64,000 bases of DNA from Hydromonas duriensis (GTDB lineage: Bacteria > Pseudomonadota > Gammaproteobacteria > Burkholderiales > Burkholderiaceae): positions 42,853 through 106,852 of the forward strand of contig NZ_SNZE01000001.1 in NCBI RefSeq assembly GCF_004363775.1, written 5' to 3'. Made by a program: the position numbers and the translations under genes. The stretch's first letter is position 1. The number at the start of each line of letters is the position of its first letter. Below the pieces are notes generated by a model. That model searched no databases. It was not told where the DNA came from and saw nothing but the letters and a program-made list of their open reading frames with translations. Positions 30,920 through 40,049 of this stretch are shown here, piece by piece.

Positions 30920-31753
30920 ATGGCCGTAGCGAAAAAAGCAGCACCTGAAAAGAAAAAAGAGGTGGTTAAGCCATCTACTAAACCGATTGTGAAAGCTGCC
31001 GCCAAACCCGCAGCCAAGAAAGTAGCGGCGAAGCCAGCGGCTAAAGCAGCGGCCAAACCCGCAGCGAAAAAAGTAGCAGCGAAGCCAGCGGCTAAAGCGA
31101 CAGCCAAGCCCGTAGCGAAAAAAGTAGCGGCGAAGCCAGCAACTAAAGCAGCCGCCAAACCCGCAGCCAAGAAAGTAGCGGCGAAGCCAGCGGCTAAAGC
31201 AGCGGCCAAACCCGCAGCGAAAAAAGTAGCAGCGAAGCCAGCGGCTAAAGCGACAGCCAAGCCCGTAGCGAAAAAAGTAGCGGCGAAGCCAGCAACTAAA
31301 GCAGCGGCCAAACCCGCAGTGAAAAAAGTAGCAGCGAAGCCAGCAGCTAAAGCAGCAGCCAAACCCGCCGCGAAAAAAGTAGCGGCGAAGCCAGCGGCTA
31401 AAGGAGCAGCCAAACCCGCCGCGAAAAAAGTAGCGGCGAAGCCAGCGGCTAAAGCAGCGGTCAAGCCCGCCGCGAAAAAAGTAGCAGCGAAGCCAGCAGC
31501 TAAAGCAGCGGCCAAACCCGCAGCGAAAAAAGTAGTAGCGAAGCCAGCGGCTAAAGCGACAGCCAAGCCCGCAGCGAAAAAAGTAGCAGCGAAGCCAGCA
31601 GCTAAAGCAGCGGTCAAACCCGCAGCGAAAAAAGTAGCGGCGAAGCCAGCGGCTAAAACGGCAGCCAAACCCGCCACCGTGAAGCCTGTTGTGGAACCAC
31701 CCGCAGCGAAACCCGCAGCAATTTGGCCATTCCCAATTACACCGCGCCCGTGA
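30920..31753 (+). CDS. Histone H1-like Lys/Ala/Pro-repeat DNA-binding protein
   Basis: A 277-residue protein made almost entirely of Lys, Ala, Pro and Val. From about residue 23 to 250 it repeats a 17-residue unit of the form KVAAKPAAKAAAKPAAK with substitutions of Thr and Val. This is the composition of histone H1 C-terminal tails and of bacterial H1-like proteins such as BpH1 of Bordetella and AlgP. It likely coats nucleic acid non-specifically. The start has AAAGGAGTGGTCA. The C-terminal end (WPFPITPRP) is not repetitive. Repeat number is likely to vary between strains. ruvB converges on it. Confidence 0.85.
   Translation: MAVAKKAAPEKKKEVVKPSTKPIVKAAAKPAAKKVAAKPAAKAAAKPAAKKVAAKPAAKATAKPVAKKVAAKPATKAAAKPAAKKVAAKPAAKAAAKPAAKKVAAKPAAKATAKPVAKKVAAKPATKAAAKPAVKKVAAKPAAKAAAKPAAKKVAAKPAAKGAAKPAAKKVAAKPAAKAAVKPAAKKVAAKPAAKAAAKPAAKKVVAKPAAKATAKPAAKKVAAKPAAKAAVKPAAKKVAAKPAAKTAAKPATVKPVVEPPAAKPAAIWPFPITPRP
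30990..31672 (+). repeat. Tandem 51-bp repeats inside the H1-like gene
   Basis: About 13 in-frame copies of a 51-base unit, each carrying variants of AAGCCAGCGGCTAAAGC and AAACCCGCAGCGAAAAAAGT. Neighbouring copies differ at synonymous positions, and larger blocks recur: the segment around 31070-31170 is nearly repeated around 31215-31315. The pattern fits duplication and unequal exchange. Confidence 0.9.
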
Positions 31754-31782
31754 TTGAGCGGTTGAAATTGATTGACCTAATA

Positions 31783-31812
31783 AAAAAACCTTCCGTTGAT
31801 GGAAGGTTTTTT
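31783..31812. terminator. Bidirectional terminator between the H1-like gene and ruvB
   Basis: AAAAAACCTTCC (31783-31794) pairs perfectly with GGAAGGTTTTTT (31801-31812) around a six-base loop. The genes on both sides converge on it. Confidence 0.9.
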
Positions 31813-31831
31813 ATTTATGGCGAATGAGCCG

Positions 31832-32890
31832 TTAAAAAGTCAAATTGAGTCCATCATTGGGCATTTCAACGCCAAAATGTGCAAAAGTCATTGGACTGGC
31901 GATGCGGCCACGGGGGGTGCGTTGTAAATAACCTTGTTGCATTAAATAGGGTTCAATAATGTCTTCGATGGTGTCTTTGGCCTCGCCGATGGAAGCTGCT
32001 AAATTGTCCAAACCAACAGGGCCACCATTGAAACGATATAAAATCGCTTCCAATAGTTTTCTATCCATCATGTCCAGACCAACTGGATCAACATCCAACA
32101 TTTTTAAAGCCGCATCCGCAACAGTTTTACTGATGATGCCGTTGGCTTTCACCTGAGCATAGTCGCGCACGCGGCGCAATAAGCGATTGGCAATTCGAGG
32201 TGTGCCTCGCGAGCGACGTGCGATTTCAATGGCCCCTTCTTCATCCACTTCGCAATTTAATAAACGTGCTGAACGCTTAACGATGTGCGTCAGCTCGGCG
32301 ACGTTGTAAAACTCTAAACGTCCGACAATACCAAAGCGATCTCGCAAAGGATTGGTTAGCATTCCCGCGCGTGTCGTTGCGCCCACCAAAGTAAAGGGTT
32401 GCAAGTCAAGTTTAACGCTACGTGCGGCAGGGCCTTCACCAATCATAATGTCGATTTGATAATCTTCCAGCGCGGGGTATAAAATTTCCTCAACCACGGG
32501 AGATAAGCGGTGGATTTCGTCGATGAACAAGACATCGTTCGCTTCAAGATTGGTCAATAACGCCGCTAAATCGCCCGCGCGCTCAAGCACGGGGCCAGAG
32601 GTTTGCTTTAAATTGACACCCATTTCACGAGCGATGATGTGTGCCAATGTGGTTTTACCTAAGCCTGGCGGTCCAAATAATAAGGTGTGGTCAAGCGCTT
32701 CCTTGCGAGATTTTGCCGCACCAATAAAGATATCCAATTGATCGCGGATTTTTTGTTGCCCAACGTAATCGTCTAATAATTTAGGGCGTAAAGCACGCTC
32801 GATTTGCTCCTCCTCGCGCGGTGGTTTCACATCAACGATGCGGTTAGGGAAGTCTTCGGGGGAAAAATCATCGGTGACGATTGTGCTCAT
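31832..32890 (-). CDS. ruvB: Holliday junction branch-migration helicase RuvB
   Basis: Hexameric AAA+ motor that moves Holliday junctions with RuvA. The 352-residue protein has [11 protein letters not shown] near the start, Walker [10 protein letters not shown], Walker [10 protein letters not shown], sensor [18 protein letters not shown], arginine finger region [19 protein letters not shown] and the C-terminal winged helix (YLQRTPRGR). Unlike the usual ruvAB pair it is separated from ruvA by a gene on the other strand. Confidence 0.97.
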   Translation of the reverse strand: MSTIVTDDFSPEDFPNRIVDVKPPREEEQIERALRPKLLDDYVGQQKIRDQLDIFIGAAKSRKEALDHTLLFGPPGLGKTTLAHIIAREMGVNLKQTSGPVLERAGDLAALLTNLEANDVLFIDEIHRLSPVVEEILYPALEDYQIDIMIGEGPAARSVKLDLQPFTLVGATTRAGMLTNPLRDRFGIVGRLEFYNVAELTHIVKRSARLLNCEVDEEGAIEIARRSRGTPRIANRLLRRVRDYAQVKANGIISKTVADAALKMLDVDPVGLDMMDRKLLEAILYRFNGGPVGLDNLAASIGEAKDTIEDIIEPYLMQQGYLQRTPRGRIASPMTFAHFGVEMPNDGLNLTF

Positions 32891-33049
32891 AGCGGGCTCT
32901 TAAAAATGTGTTTAACGTAAAACGAGCGATGGAGTGCTATTGTACAACGAACGCTGTATCGAAAATAAAGACTCATTGAAAGTAAAGGCGGTTTAACTGT
33001 TTTCGTCGTTTTATGTTCTAATTGCGCTTTATTAAAATTTTAAATACAT

Positions 33050-33823
33050 ATGAAAACGATATTCTTGCGACTCGCACTTTTGTTTGTTGGCTTGTTTTTG
33101 GCTCTGGACAGCATTTATTTGATGTCAATGCACTTGTTGAACTTGGGTATCATTGTTCCGCTCTTTTTAGGATTGTTATGTGTATTTACAGCATGGCGTT
33201 TCAATCGGCTTGTGATGCTCATGCGTCAACGTCCTAACGTATTAAAATGGCTCAAATGGTCAGGTGTTGGGCTATTGCTTTGGATAGTAAGTTTATGTTT
33301 TTTCTTCTCGCGCATCGCTCATGTGCCGCATTCAACAGACATCAAAACAAATATCCATACGTTGATTGTATTGGGCTCGGGTACGCCCAATTGTCAGGTA
33401 TCGCCTTTGTTGGCTGCGCGTTTAGAGGCAACAGCTGAAGCGGCGCAGATATGGCCCGAGTCGCAAATCATTGTCAGCGGCGGGCAGGATACCCGATTGT
33501 ATTGTGCAGAGGCGCAAGTGATGGGGGATGCGTTGCGGAGAAATAATATAGCCGCAGAACGGATTCACCAAGAGGAGAGAAGCACCAGTACGGATGAAAA
33601 CTTACGATTTTCGCGTCAACTGATGCTGGATGAGGGTTTATCTGAGCCTGTTGCGATTGTGACCAGTGATTTTCATACGTTGCGAGCATTGCGCATCGCG
33701 CAAAAGCTTGGTTACCAAAATGTTCAAGTGATTTCTGCGCCTACGCCACTCTATTTGCGTTACAACGCTTGGTTGCGTGAGTATTTTGCTTCGATTAGCA
33801 GTTGGCTGTTGAACGAGATTTAA
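33050..33823 (+). CDS. DUF218 (YdcF/ElyC/SanA-type) membrane protein
   Basis: A 257-residue protein with three hydrophobic spans in the first 90 residues (about 4-23, 28-48, 66-86) and a DUF218 domain beginning LIVLGSGTPNC. IIVSGGQ, AEAQVMGDAL, EERSTSTDENLRFS and VTSDFHTLRAL are the family landmarks. ElyC and SanA are linked to envelope integrity in enterobacteria; the reaction is not known. It is inserted between ruvA and ruvB on the opposite strand. No strong ribosome-binding site is visible before the ATG at 33050. Confidence 0.85.
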   Translation: MKTIFLRLALLFVGLFLALDSIYLMSMHLLNLGIIVPLFLGLLCVFTAWRFNRLVMLMRQRPNVLKWLKWSGVGLLLWIVSLCFFFSRIAHVPHSTDIKTNIHTLIVLGSGTPNCQVSPLLAARLEATAEAAQIWPESQIIVSGGQDTRLYCAEAQVMGDALRRNNIAAERIHQEERSTSTDENLRFSRQLMLDEGLSEPVAIVTSDFHTLRALRIAQKLGYQNVQVISAPTPLYLRYNAWLREYFASISSWLLNEI

Positions 33824-33860
33824 TTGGTGAGACGATTTAATGTCTAATCATGTGGGTGCA

Positions 33861-34445
33861 TCAAGACGATAAATATTGCAATGCTTGACGTATGCCCGCG
33901 CTCACGCCCATATCGGCGGGGACGTGTTTAAGTGCATTGTTGATTTCTTTATCGGCGTAACCCAGTGCTGTGAGGGCGGCGGCGATGTCGTCGCGCTCGT
34001 CATGCGGTTTGCTGGCGGTTTCGGTGAAGTTGAAATTCGCGCCTTTGAGTTTGTCTTTCAATTCAAGGACGAGCCGTTCGGCGGTTTTTTTGCCGATGCC
34101 TGGAATGCTGGTTAGGCGCGAGATGTCTTGCGCGAGCACAGCTTGTTGCAAGTCGTCAGACGACAAGCCAGACAAAATCCCCAATGCGGTGCGTGCACCG
34201 ATGCCTGAAATTTTAATCAGCATACGAAAACTACTGCGTTCAGCGGCGGTGGCAAAACCGAACAGTTGTTGCGCATCTTCCCGAATAGCAAGGTGCAAAA
34301 ATAATGTGGTGGGTTCGCCTGTGTTGGGTAAGACGTAGAATGTGCTCATGGGCACGTCAATTTCATAGGCGAGGCCTTGTGCAGTGTCAATGACGACTTG
34401 TGGTGGTTTTTTTTCGAGAAGAGTGCCAGTGATTTTTGCAAGCAT
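33861..34445 (-). CDS. ruvA: Holliday junction DNA helicase subunit RuvA
   Basis: Tetrameric protein that binds the four-way junction and recruits RuvB. The 194-residue protein has the N-terminal OB fold (MLAKITGTLLEKKPPQVVID), two helix-hairpin-helix elements (LIKISGIGARTALGILSG, LTSIPGIGKKTAERLVLELKDK), and the C-terminal RuvB-binding domain (ALTALGYADKEI). AAAGGACACCCC before the ATG is a good ribosome-binding site. No ruvC is seen nearby. Confidence 0.96.
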   Translation of the reverse strand: MLAKITGTLLEKKPPQVVIDTAQGLAYEIDVPMSTFYVLPNTGEPTTLFLHLAIREDAQQLFGFATAAERSSFRMLIKISGIGARTALGILSGLSSDDLQQAVLAQDISRLTSIPGIGKKTAERLVLELKDKLKGANFNFTETASKPHDERDDIAAALTALGYADKEINNALKHVPADMGVSAGIRQALQYLSS

Positions 34446-34593
34446 GGGGTGTCCTTTGTTGAGTTGCGCTATTATCGCATAAGCTTATTTAGGTCATTTA
34501 TAAAAGAGTTTTTGGTTTGAGATGTCCGAAAAAAATGTATAAAAGAAAGTTCCCTGTTTTGATGAATGTTGGTTTGTTGACTGATGAGTGGCG

Positions 34594-35046
34594 ATGTTAA
34601 AGGTTGTTAAGTTTTTATGGGCCTTGCCCGTTACAATGGTCGGTTTGTTGGTGTTGCTTTTGGCTGCGCCCAGCCGCCCACGTGTCGGCTGGTTGCGCAT
34701 GGGTTCGACAGGGGCTTTGTGTGCATGGGGTGGTTGGTTGGATGTGTGGTTGCAAAGACACCCTTTGGGGGCGATGTATGCGGCGACATTGGGGCATGTG
34801 GTCATTGCGCGTGATATGAAGAAGCTGTGTTATTGCGCGGCGCATGAGTTTGAACATGTGCGCCAAACTGAACGTTGGGGTGTGTTTTTGCCTTTTCTTT
34901 ATGTGATTAATGGGCTGTGGCAGGTGCTGCACAAGCGGCGATTTTATCGGGATAATTGGTTTGAGCGGGCGGCCTATCGGTATGACTGGCAGCGATTTTC
35001 AGAGCGTGGATGTCAAAAATACCGAAAACATCAACACAATTGTTAG
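34594..35046 (+). CDS. Membrane protein with an HExxHxxQ motif
   Basis: A 150-residue protein. Two hydrophobic N-terminal segments (about 4-27 and 39-53) are followed by HVVIARD and then HEFEHVRQTERWG, a zinc-metallopeptidase-like HExxH with the +3 Gln seen in DUF4157-type domains, and FYRDNWFERAAYRYDW near the end, where the Glu of WFER is a candidate third ligand. I recall similar short proteins in Burkholderia and Pseudomonas annotated only as hypothetical. GTG at 34588 is an alternative start. Whether it is an active protease is unknown. Confidence 0.7.
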   Translation: MLKVVKFLWALPVTMVGLLVLLLAAPSRPRVGWLRMGSTGALCAWGGWLDVWLQRHPLGAMYAATLGHVVIARDMKKLCYCAAHEFEHVRQTERWGVFLPFLYVINGLWQVLHKRRFYRDNWFERAAYRYDWQRFSERGCQKYRKHQHNC

Positions 35047-35056
35047 GACAATGGAT

Positions 35057-35233
35057 ATGAAGCGGTTGTTGAGAGTGGTCATTTTAGTGGCAACGTGTGT
35101 CACGTTTATGGGGTGTGCTGTGGTGAGTGTTGCGGGGGCGGCCGTTTCTGTGGCTGCGACTGCAGTTAAAACCACAGTTAAAGCAGGCGCGGCAGTGGTG
35201 GACTTGGCCATTCCTGATGGTGAGGCCAAGTAA
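35057..35233 (+). CDS. Small lipoprotein, 58 residues
   Basis: MKRLLRVVILVATCVTFMGC is a clear lipoprotein signal peptide with Cys20 in an FMGC lipobox. The mature part is only 38 residues, rich in Ala and Val (VSVAGAAVSVAATAVKTTVK), with a pattern that could form an amphipathic or membrane-inserting helix. Similar short Ala/Val lipoproteins are found in betaproteobacteria as hypothetical proteins, often reading NF038104-like; I cannot confirm the family. AGGACAATGGAT supports ATG 35057 over 35051. It follows the HExxH gene by 10 bases and may be cotranscribed. Confidence 0.75.
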   Translation: MKRLLRVVILVATCVTFMGCAVVSVAGAAVSVAATAVKTTVKAGAAVVDLAIPDGEAK

Positions 35234-35367
35234 AAATTGCTTAAACGCCAATCGTTGCTATGCGGTTTGCGGTGTGCTGAACAACGGTAGAAGCCGCAAA
35301 TGTTCTGTTATCCGCTGCTTGAATTTCACGTAAAATAGCGGTTTCGTCTATTTTTTGATTGATTCAC

Positions 35368-36978
35368 ATGTCCGCAGATTTAAACCGCATTCGCCACGAA
35401 GTCGAGCATCGCCGTACTTTCGCCATCATTTCTCACCCCGACGCGGGTAAAACCACATTGACTGAAAAATTATTGCTGTTTTCAGGCGCAATTCAACAGG
35501 CAGGCACAGTCAAAGGTAAAAAAACAGGTAAATTCGCGACTTCTGACTGGATGGACATTGAGAAGCAGCGTGGCATTTCGGTCGCTTCATCGGTCATGCA
35601 GTTTGAATACAAAGACCACACCGTCAATTTGTTGGATACCCCTGGTCACCAAGACTTCTCGGAAGACACTTATCGCGTCCTCACCGCAGTTGACTCAGGC
35701 TTGATGGTGATTGATGCCGCCAAAGGTGTGGAGGCGCAAACGATTAAATTGCTCGATGTGTGTCGCTTGCGTGACACCCCGATTGTGACCTTCATGAATA
35801 AATGCGACCGCGAGGTGCGCGATTCGTTGGATTTGCTCGATGAAGTTGAAAGTGTTTTGAACATCAATTGCGCACCGATTACGTGGCCAATTGGCATGGG
35901 GCGCAGTTTTAAAGGTGTGTATCACCTGCTGCGTGATGAGGTGTTGTTGTTCGAGGCGGGTGGCGAAAAAATCAACTTGGATGTGGAAATCATTAAAGGC
36001 TTGGACAATCCACGTTTGGATGAGTTGTTCAAGGACGAAGCTGAACAATTGCGCATGGATATTGAGCTGGTCAAAGGCGCGTCGCATGAGTTTGATTTGG
36101 AACAGTTTTTAGCGGGCAAATTAACCCCTGTATTTTTCGGTTCAGCGATTAATAATTTTGGCGTGCGAGAAATTTTAGACGCTTTGATTGATTGGGCGCC
36201 TGCGCCTGCGTCGCGCAATGCGACGGTGCGTGAGGTTCAGCCGACAGAAGGCAAGTTTTCAGGTTTTGTCTTTAAAATTCAAGCAAATATGGATCCGAAA
36301 CATCGCGACCGCATCGCATTTTTGCGCGTGTGTTCAGGACAGTTTGAACGTGGTATGAAAATGAAGCACCTGCGTTTGAACCGCGACATGGCCGCTAACT
36401 CTGTGGTGACATTCATGTCGCATGACCGCGAAATTATTGAAGAAGCTTTTGCGGGCGACATCATCGGTATTCCCAATCATGGCAATATTCAAATTGGCGA
36501 CAGCTTTTCTGAGGGTGAAATGCTCGCTTTTACAGGCATCCCGTTTTTTGCCCCCGAATTGTTTCGCATCGTTCGCATTAAAAACCCATTGAAAATCAAA
36601 CAATTACAAAAAGGTTTGCAGCAGCTCGGTGAAGAGGGCGCGGTACAGGTGTTCAAGCCGCTCAATGGCTCAGACATGGTGCTTGGTGCGGTCGGCGTGT
36701 TGCAGTTTGAAGTGGTTGCCCATCGTCTGTTAAGTGAATATGGTGTGGAGGCTGTGTTTGAAACGCCTTCGACTAACATTGCGCGCTGGGTGAGTTGTGA
36801 CAATAAAACCAAATTGGCGGAGTTTGAAAAAACTCAAATGAATAATCTCGCCGAGGATGCGGGTGGTAATTTGACCTATTTGGCCAATCACCGTGTGAAT
36901 TTAGATTTGATGAAAGAGCGTCATCCCGACATCGTGTTTCATAAAACACGCGAACACGCGATTAATCTGAGCGCATGA
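35368..36978 (+). CDS. prfC: Peptide chain release factor 3
   Basis: GTPase that releases RF1 and RF2 from the ribosome after termination. With the ATG at 35368 it has 536 residues. G1 is [16 protein letters not shown], switch II reads [16 protein letters not shown], and G4 is NKCDREVRD. The RF3-specific [19 protein letters not shown] distinguishes it from EF-G. A TTG codon three positions upstream could serve as a start but is not needed. Confidence 0.96.
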   Translation: MSADLNRIRHEVEHRRTFAIISHPDAGKTTLTEKLLLFSGAIQQAGTVKGKKTGKFATSDWMDIEKQRGISVASSVMQFEYKDHTVNLLDTPGHQDFSEDTYRVLTAVDSGLMVIDAAKGVEAQTIKLLDVCRLRDTPIVTFMNKCDREVRDSLDLLDEVESVLNINCAPITWPIGMGRSFKGVYHLLRDEVLLFEAGGEKINLDVEIIKGLDNPRLDELFKDEAEQLRMDIELVKGASHEFDLEQFLAGKLTPVFFGSAINNFGVREILDALIDWAPAPASRNATVREVQPTEGKFSGFVFKIQANMDPKHRDRIAFLRVCSGQFERGMKMKHLRLNRDMAANSVVTFMSHDREIIEEAFAGDIIGIPNHGNIQIGDSFSEGEMLAFTGIPFFAPELFRIVRIKNPLKIKQLQKGLQQLGEEGAVQVFKPLNGSDMVLGAVGVLQFEVVAHRLLSEYGVEAVFETPSTNIARWVSCDNKTKLAEFEKTQMNNLAEDAGGNLTYLANHRVNLDLMKERHPDIVFHKTREHAINLSA

Positions 36979-36988
36979 TTTAGGTTGA

Positions 36989-37096
36989 GTATTTTTGTGT
37001 AGGACAGGCTGCACAAAAATACACCCATACCAATTTTTTAAACACGCTGAAAGACCGAGAGTGAAAACTCACATTGCAGCACCTACTCGGTGTTGC
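36989..37096 (+). ncRNA. Structured leader of the MFS gene (predicted)
   Basis: Three paired elements lie between prfC and the transporter gene. GTATTTTTGTG (36989-36999) pairs perfectly with CACAAAAATAC (37012-37022). GTGA (37061-37064) pairs with TCAC (37069-37072). GCAGCACC (37076-37083) pairs with GGTGTTGC (37089-37096) around a five-base loop, with one G-U. ACCGAG (37054-37059) can instead pair with CTCGGT (37086-37091), which excludes the last stem. The first element may simply be the prfC terminator, though no T-run follows. No known riboswitch class is recognised. Confidence 0.4.
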
Positions 37097-37129
37097 CATA
37101 GGGCTGTTTACATTTCATAAAGGGAGCTT

Positions 37130-38317
37130 ATGCCTCATCACGTTCCAACCCAGACGCACTGGGCACGCATATTTTTATTGTGGTGCTGCGGTTTGACTGC
37201 ATCGATGCAATTTGCCAAGGTGGCCGTTGTGTTCAAAGATTTTTTGACCGCTTATGCGGTTACGCCTGCAGAATTGGGTTGGTGTCTGTCGATTGTTGGG
37301 ATGGTGGGGCTGATTTTTGGCGTCGCCGCTGGCTTGTTTGCACATGCTTTGGGCTTTAGGCGTTTGTTGCTGGTTGGGTTAGGTTTAGGTGCGGTGTTGT
37401 CTATTTTGCAGACATTCATGTTGCCCTATCCTTTGTTTTTTATGACGCGGATGCTTGAGGGCTTGTCGCATCTGATTATTATTGTGATTGCGCCCATCTT
37501 GATTACGGCTTGTAGTGCACCTCAGCACCGCTCGATTACGATGGGCTTATGGAGTACTTTTTTTGGGGCGGGCTTTGTCGTTGCCTCCATCTTCGCGCCC
37601 GTATTGGTTCATCAGTTTGGCGTGCATGGTGTATTGGTGGTGCATGCCTGTTTGATAAGCGCAATGTGGTTGGCAGTGTTTGTGACTTTACATGCGGATG
37701 AAACTGAGGAAGCGGCTGCGCACTTGCCAAAATTGTCCGTATTGTTGCGTCAGCATAAGGAGGTGTATAGTCATTTGAACACCATGATGCCTGGTTTATG
37801 CTTTATGTGTTACACCGCAACATCGGTATCGTTGATGACGTTTATCCCTCAGTTTGCTGGTGAAGATAGTCTATGGCTCGCGCCTTTGTTGCCTTTAATG
37901 AGCATGTTGGGGACTTTTTCTGCGGGTTGGCTGGCTCAGTCGTGGTTTACACCGATTCGTTTATCGACTTGGGCATTTACTTTGGTGGCATTGACGGGGG
38001 CTGTGTTTTGGTTGTGTTTGGTTTTAGGTGTTCGGGTCGCGCCTGCCGCTTTAGTTTTAATGTTTCTTGGCGGTGTTTCAGGTGGTTCGGCGTTTGCTTT
38101 AATTCCGTACTTAAGCCACGCGCGTCAGTTTCAAGTGCGTGCCAATGGCGCTTTGGCGCAGTTGGCCAATATGGGTTCAACTATTGGCCCACCGATTTTT
38201 GCCTCTGTCATTACCGCTTTGAATATTCATGGGCTGATGTTGCCTTTGATTGTTTTTGCGCTTATCGGAATTTTCATCTCGATATCAGCGGGGCGAACTT
38301 TGCATCATCATGTTTGA
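37130..38317 (+). CDS. Major facilitator superfamily transporter
   Basis: A 395-residue inner-membrane protein with about 12 hydrophobic spans and a soluble loop near residue 190-205 (LHADETEEAAAHLPKL), typical of MFS permeases. The GFRRLL element after span 2 corresponds to the family's basic loop. Overall shape and the CynX/NimT-like feel of the N-terminal half suggest export or import of a small organic ion, but no substrate can be assigned. AAAGGGAGCTT gives a strong ribosome-binding site. A terminator follows. Confidence 0.85.
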   Translation: MPHHVPTQTHWARIFLLWCCGLTASMQFAKVAVVFKDFLTAYAVTPAELGWCLSIVGMVGLIFGVAAGLFAHALGFRRLLLVGLGLGAVLSILQTFMLPYPLFFMTRMLEGLSHLIIIVIAPILITACSAPQHRSITMGLWSTFFGAGFVVASIFAPVLVHQFGVHGVLVVHACLISAMWLAVFVTLHADETEEAAAHLPKLSVLLRQHKEVYSHLNTMMPGLCFMCYTATSVSLMTFIPQFAGEDSLWLAPLLPLMSMLGTFSAGWLAQSWFTPIRLSTWAFTLVALTGAVFWLCLVLGVRVAPAALVLMFLGGVSGGSAFALIPYLSHARQFQVRANGALAQLANMGSTIGPPIFASVITALNIHGLMLPLIVFALIGIFISISAGRTLHHHV

Positions 38318-38325
38318 TGTGCCAT

Positions 38326-38355
38326 AAAAAACCTCGTTATTTGACGAGGTTTTTT
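38326..38355. terminator. Bidirectional terminator between the MFS gene and the cytochrome c gene
   Basis: AAAAAACCTCGT (38326-38337) pairs with ACGAGGTTTTTT (38344-38355) around a six-base loop, between convergent genes. Confidence 0.9.
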
Positions 38356-38369
38356 ATTCTATTGTGGTT

Positions 38370-38687
38370 TTATTGTGACAACACCCAATTGACCACCGCT
38401 TTTAAGTCCGCGTCCGATAAGTCGGGGTAGGCGGGCATGGGCGTGCTTCCCCAAACACCAACCGCACCTTTACGCATGCGATCCATCAGTTTAACGTCAG
38501 CTCCAGGCTGATTGCTGTATTTTTTTGAAATGTCTTGGAATGAAGGGCCTATGATTTTTTTGTCCAAAGTGTGGCAAGTGAAACATTTATTTGCTTTGGC
38601 AATGTCAGTTGGCCCCGCATGTGCAATGGATGAGGCGGCAAATGCGCTGGCAACGAGCATGCGATAAGTGATGTTTTTGAGTTTCAT
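38370..38687 (-). CDS. Small class I cytochrome c (c551/c552 type)
   Basis: Periplasmic single-haem electron carrier. From the ATG at 38687, which has an AGGATACC ribosome-binding site, it has 105 residues. A signal peptide ends at about residue 24 (IAHA). The haem site is CFTCH, and TPMPAYP near the C terminus supplies the axial Met. IIGPSFQDISKKY is the typical c551 sequence after the haem. An upstream in-frame ATG at 38768 adds a non-signal-like extension and is not preferred. Confidence 0.92.
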   Translation of the reverse strand: MKLKNITYRMLVASAFAASSIAHAGPTDIAKANKCFTCHTLDKKIIGPSFQDISKKYSNQPGADVKLMDRMRKGAVGVWGSTPMPAYPDLSDADLKAVVNWVLSQ

Positions 38688-39040
38688 GATGGTATCCTGC
38701 TGAGTTGACACTGAAGCTGTAAGGTTTATAGTCTCTCTTTGGTTGACGCGTGTGTTGCTTGGCATCATTAAAGAATGTCCGCTGATGACCTTGGGCCGTG
38801 GGCGAATGATGCAGGGGCGTATTAGAACATAAAGTCTGGTTTTGGATTAAAACTTGCTCTGCTTTTTTGTTACTCAGTGTTTTATTAAGTTTTATTAAGG
38901 CTGAAAAATACGCGTGACCTCGGTACAATACTGAGAATAGTTTTTAAAGCTTGCAGAAAAACGAATATTTGACTGTCTTTCTCTGAAGTTGATGACCCAA
39001 TGAATGTCGCCATGGCGCATTTACTTTGTATAGGAATATT
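38688..39040. promoter_or_regulatory. Divergent promoter region between the cytochrome c gene and lgt
   Basis: A 353-base non-coding gap. It holds a tandem 10-base direct repeat TTTTATTAAG (38880-38899) and a possible -10 TACAAT (38924-38929) toward lgt, but the -35 element is weak. The frames on the minus strand look like shadows: no ribosome-binding site and unlikely composition. No hairpin terminator is seen. Confidence 0.4.
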
Positions 39041-39913
39041 ATGCCACTCATGCACCCTCAGTTCAGTCCCATTGCCTTTGAAATTTTTGGTTGGCCTGTT
39101 CATTGGTATGGTTTGACCTATCTGGCCGCATTTATGTGCTTCTTGTTGCTGGGCAAATACCGCGCACGCAAAATGCCTTTGCTTGGGTTTAAGCCCTTGG
39201 AATTGGATGACATTTTATTTTATGGCGTTTTGGGCGTTGTTCTGGGCGGGCGTTTGGGTTATGTGTTGTTTTATAAACCTGAATATTATCTCGCACATCC
39301 TCAAGACATCATTAAAGTATGGCAAGGCGGCATGTCTTTTCATGGTGGCTTTTTAGGTGTCGTTGCTGCAATGTGGCTATATGCACGCAATACTCGTCGT
39401 AGTTTTTGGCAAGTGACTGATTTTATTGCGCCTCTGGTTCCGCTCGGATTGGCGTCGGGTCGTTTGGGCAATTTTATTAACGGTGAGCTTTGGGGGCGTG
39501 TGTCCGACAAGGCTTATTCTTGGCTAATGTTGTTTCCCCAAGCGCAAGGCGCAGATCAAGATTATCTCGCTCGAAACCCGCAGGCTTTGGATAGCTCAGT
39601 ATTATCTCAGGTGTTTGAGCAATACGGTTTATTGCCACGTCACCCATCGCAAATTTATCAGCTCATCGGTGAAGGTGTGCTTTTGTTTGTAATGTTGTGG
39701 TTATATGCTCGCAAAATCAGACCTACTATGGCGGTATCCGCTGCGTTTTTGATGGGGTATGGAGTATTCAGGTTTTTGGCTGAGTTTGCACGTGAGCCAG
39801 ATGATTACTTGGGTTTGTTGACGTTTAATTTATCGATGGGGCAGTTGTTGTCCTTGCCGATGATTATCGTGGGGGCGCTCTTGATGGGCATGGCATATAA
39901 GCGAGCCAAATAA
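39041..39913 (+). CDS. lgt: Prolipoprotein diacylglyceryl transferase
   Basis: Inner-membrane enzyme that attaches diacylglycerol to the lipobox Cys of prolipoproteins. The 290-residue protein with about seven spans includes [19 protein letters not shown] and the Lgt signature [17 protein letters not shown], then HPSQIYQ. The ATG at 39041 has a TAGGAATATT ribosome-binding site and is preferred over 39026. PilP and the small lipoprotein at 35057 in this window would be among its substrates. Confidence 0.96.
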   Translation: MPLMHPQFSPIAFEIFGWPVHWYGLTYLAAFMCFLLLGKYRARKMPLLGFKPLELDDILFYGVLGVVLGGRLGYVLFYKPEYYLAHPQDIIKVWQGGMSFHGGFLGVVAAMWLYARNTRRSFWQVTDFIAPLVPLGLASGRLGNFINGELWGRVSDKAYSWLMLFPQAQGADQDYLARNPQALDSSVLSQVFEQYGLLPRHPSQIYQLIGEGVLLFVMLWLYARKIRPTMAVSAAFLMGYGVFRFLAEFAREPDDYLGLLTFNLSMGQLLSLPMIIVGALLMGMAYKRAK

Positions 39914-40049
39914 GCCAGTTTACCAACGTGTGTTGCGTATGACTTAACAAAGTGAGCGGGGCAAATACGAGCGATGTATTTTGCCCCCTCTGCGCATTTG
40001 CCTGATGGTTTCAGTTAGAATACAGCCTCTTTTTAATTGAGCACTCATC

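Noticed and set aside
30990..31672. CRISPR array
   Set aside because: The repeats are contiguous, in frame and without unique spacers, so they are coding tandem repeats.
30736..31677. 313-codon minus-strand Ala/Phe/Gly frame opposite the H1-like gene
   Set aside because: A mirror of the 51-bp repeats; no ribosome-binding site, and the plus strand has a good start and family composition.
37873..38430. 185-codon plus-strand frame overlapping the MFS gene and the cytochrome c gene
   Set aside because: Out of frame with a clear 12-span transporter and crossing a terminator; Cys/Phe/Trp-rich composition is unlike a real protein.
39955..39992. Inverted repeat GGGGCAAATAC with GTATTTTGCCCC after lgt
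   Set aside because: The stem needs a bulge and is followed by CTCTGCGC rather than a T-run, so I could not support a terminator call.
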